A DNA stretch of 19,513 nucleotides, from NCBI GenBank assembly GCA_015657535.1, contig JADHZB010000991.1, positions 1,309-20,821 on the forward strand, given 5' to 3'. The translations under genes and the position numbers were made by a program. Positions 18,026 to 19,513 of the stretch are shown in pieces (the stretch's first letter is position 1; every line of letters starts with the position of its first letter). This DNA is from Nephromyces sp. MM_2019 (Eukaryota > Apicomplexa > Aconoidasida > Nephromycida). The notes under the pieces were generated by a model. The model saw nothing but the letters and a program-made list of their open reading frames with translations. It had not been told where the DNA came from and made no database searches.

Positions 18026-18950
18026 ATGGATGACTTTATCGCTGCTTTTACGGTGTTACAAACGACTAAAGATGAAACAGAACGAAGGAATGCGTAAGTG
18101 ATTGATTCTTTTTACTTATAGGGAGTAAAAAGAGTGTGTGTGCGAAGTGAGATAATATGTGTGTGCGAAGTGAGATAATATGTGTGTGCGAAAGGAATAA
18201 TTTTACTGCTCCCTTGGAAAGAGCTTACTTAGGATATGAATACGTCAGTGGATCAGTTTGTTTCTTGTGTGCTAAAAGACGGTTAAACATGTGTGTGAGT
18301 CAATCAAGCTGTGTGTTCTACGTTGTGTCGTTGTTTTGATGGATAAGCATCGTATTGTTGGCTTTTTCGGTTTGTGTGTTTGCGCGAGTGTGTGCATTGG
18401 TGCTTGTAGGATCTTCCATATTTACTTATCTTGATGTGCATACTTTTGTTTGTTTGGGCTTTAGGGTTTAGTTTGGAATCGAGTAGTATATCTTGTGTGT
18501 GCGTGTATCCTTTTGTATATGTGTGCGTGTATCTTGTGTGTGCGTGTATCTTTTTGTGTATGTGCGGGTTTCTTGTATGTGTTTTTGGGTGTGACTTCAA
18601 AATTTTGTGTGTGCGAACGTACCTTTTAGCGTGTGCGCGAAGACCTTTTAGAATGTGCGAGTATACCTTTTAGTTTGTGCAAACGTCTTTTAGTGTGTGC
18701 TTCCTGTCTTTTGGTGTGAGCATGCTTCTTCACATTTTCTTGCAATTCGAGCTTCAACTGTGCAATTTTGGCTTAATGAGCGTGTGTATGTGCGTGTGCA
18801 TGCCAGCTTGCCTGCGTATATGAATGGGCGTGGGCACAGAAGCGCTTTTTCTTGCTCTGCAGGGACACATGGCTACGTAACTGGCAAGTATCCCCAGAAG
18901 CCTGGGATGCCACGGCTGCAGTTCTACAAAGTTCAAACCAATCAGAGGAG
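18026..18950 (+). CDS. Transportin-3/Mtr10-like karyopherin-beta, N-terminal two coding exons (partial)
   Basis: Coding exons are 18026-18093 and 18863-18950. Splicing at GC|GTAAGTG and CTCTGCAG|G (phase 2) gives a 51-residue start: MDDFIAAFTVLQ, then TTKDETERRNADTWLRNWQ, then a VSPEAWDATAAVLQSSNQSEE segment. This has the pattern of the N-terminus of transportin-3/Mtr10/importin-13 receptors: a first HEAT helix, E-R-x-x-A-x-x-W-L at the next helix, then S-x-x-A-W and a hydrophobic helix. In that family a phenylalanine-alanine-rich FAAQT segment follows; it must lie in the next exon, beyond the window. Such receptors carry cargo such as SR-type RNA-binding proteins into the nucleus under Ran control. 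The ATG has A at -3 and G at +4. The second exon ends before GTTAGAAG. The family call rests on about 50 residues; the subfamily is less certain. Confidence 0.72.
18136..18192 (+). repeat. 23-bp tandem repeat, 2.5 copies
   Basis: 18136-18158 and 18159-18181 are identical (GTGTGTGCGAAG, then TGAGATAATAT), with a partial third copy. Identity suggests recent duplication. Confidence 0.9.
18490..18580 (+). repeat. TG-core tandem repeat, about 4 copies
   Basis: TCTTGTGTGTGCGTGTATC alternates with a longer CTTTTTGT(G/A)TATGTGTGCG variant, giving a higher-order unit of about 41 bases. Confidence 0.75.
18607..18713 (+). repeat. 22-bp tandem repeat, five copies
   Basis: Units starting at 18607, 18629, 18651, 18673 and 18693 follow GTGTGTGCGAACGTACCTTT, then TA. 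The copies diverge progressively toward the 3' end. Confidence 0.8.
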
Positions 18951-19513
18951 GTTAGAAGGCCTTGTGTGTGCGATTCATAGTATCTATGGCGAGATCTCTT
19001 TTTTTTGTTCATGTTGTGTTTGTGTGTGTGTGGATATTGGCGTGTATGTGTCTATCTTTTCTGGTAGATTATACCAACTTCTTCAATTAAATTACTGGGA
19101 TTTTTAGATAGTTTTTGCTATATATAGCGTAAGCTTTGTTTCCAGAGCTTTAAAATGTTCTCTCCTTTTTCTGTGTGTTGAAATTTTTCTGTGTCTTTGC
19201 CTCTTCTTTTGGTGCTTTCATTGGAAAACTCTGAGCTTTTGAGGCTCTTTCATTGTTGTGCTAGTGTGGTGGGTTTTTGCTTTCCTTTTCTACTTCTGAT
19301 GTTTACTCTTCCTCGTCATCTTCTTCTGCTTTTTCCAGTGATACTTTTCTCTTTGTCGCGTGCTTTCTTCTCTTGCCTTCTCATCTTCATTTTTAATCTC
19401 CTCATCATCTCCTCATCATTAGCACCTCATCTTCATCTCATCTTCTTCATCTTCATCTCATCTTCTTCATCTCCTCATCTTCATTATCTTCATCTCATCT
19501 TCATCATCTCCTC
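18951..19513 (+). other. Start of the next karyopherin intron, running to the window edge
   Basis: A donor GTTAGAAGG follows codon GAG at 18950. No segment resembling the expected next karyopherin helix (aromatic plus A-A-Q-T) is visible before the window end. The stretch holds TG runs near 19015-19050, T-rich sequence, and from about 19310 a TCATCT/TCTTCA repeat. Confidence 0.45.
19310..19513 (+). repeat. TCATCT/TCTTCA repeat running to the window edge
   Basis: A continuous mixture of CTCATCTTC, TTCATCTCA and TCCTCATCA starts about 19310 and becomes dense from 19380. It lies in the presumed karyopherin intron. Confidence 0.85.

Larger units (their letters stand above)
18094..18862 (+). other. 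Intron between the first two karyopherin coding exons, packed with TG minisatellites
   Basis: It begins GTAAGTGATT and ends TTGCTCTGCAG. Joining at these sites restores the karyopherin frame (N-A-D-T-W-L). The intron contains at least three separate TG-core tandem arrays, listed individually. Long TG-rich frames here, including one that reads through the following exon in a different phase, are not coding. Confidence 0.7.

Noticed and set aside
18697..19107. 136-codon plus-strand frame
   Set aside because: It reads through the karyopherin exon 18863-18950 in the wrong phase. The phase giving DTWLRNWQ with splice sites at both ends is the supported one.

Overview
The window is eukaryotic nuclear DNA from a low-gene-density, repeat-rich genome. 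Its two convincing genes are split by GT-AG introns, and it carries a short array of the TTTAGGG telomere-type repeat. Coccidian apicomplexans have that telomere repeat, but so do many plants, algae and other alveolates. The gene style also fits an apicomplexan or related protist: short exons, a long low-complexity linker inside an enzyme-like protein, and introns full of TG repeats. This placement is an inference. No rRNA, tRNA, transposase or CRISPR array was recognised.

Layout. 1-5230 is dominated by CA/TG and GA-rich simple repeats and local tandem repeats, with only weak candidate exons. 5230-5545 is a G-rich block of different composition with one coding-like frame. 5778-6098 and 7142-7655 hold weak open frames. 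7760-9880 is almost free of CA/TG repeats and contains an interstitial telomere-like array and a 26-bp near-palindrome. 9890-10282 is CA-rich upstream sequence. 10121-13292 is a well-supported three-exon plus-strand gene for a NAPE-PLD/UlaG-type metallo-beta-lactamase-fold protein. 13293-17750 is mostly minisatellites, with low-confidence exon candidates on both strands. 18026 onward is the 5' end of a plus-strand gene for a transportin-3/Mtr10-type karyopherin-beta; two coding exons are visible and the rest lies beyond the window.

Main result. The NAPE-PLD-like protein keeps the landmarks of its fold and has clean splice junctions, but six of the seven zinc ligands of human NAPE-PLD are replaced at the aligned positions. 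It is best read as a pseudoenzyme: a retained fold with a lost di-zinc site. A (CA)n run lies directly in the codons of the former HxHxDH motif.

The two genes have no evident functional link: one is a lipid-hydrolase-fold protein, the other a nuclear import receptor. They share intron style. Many tandem repeats in the window are built on a local unit with an embedded CACACA or TGTGTG core, which suggests repeated local birth of minisatellites from CA/TG tracts.
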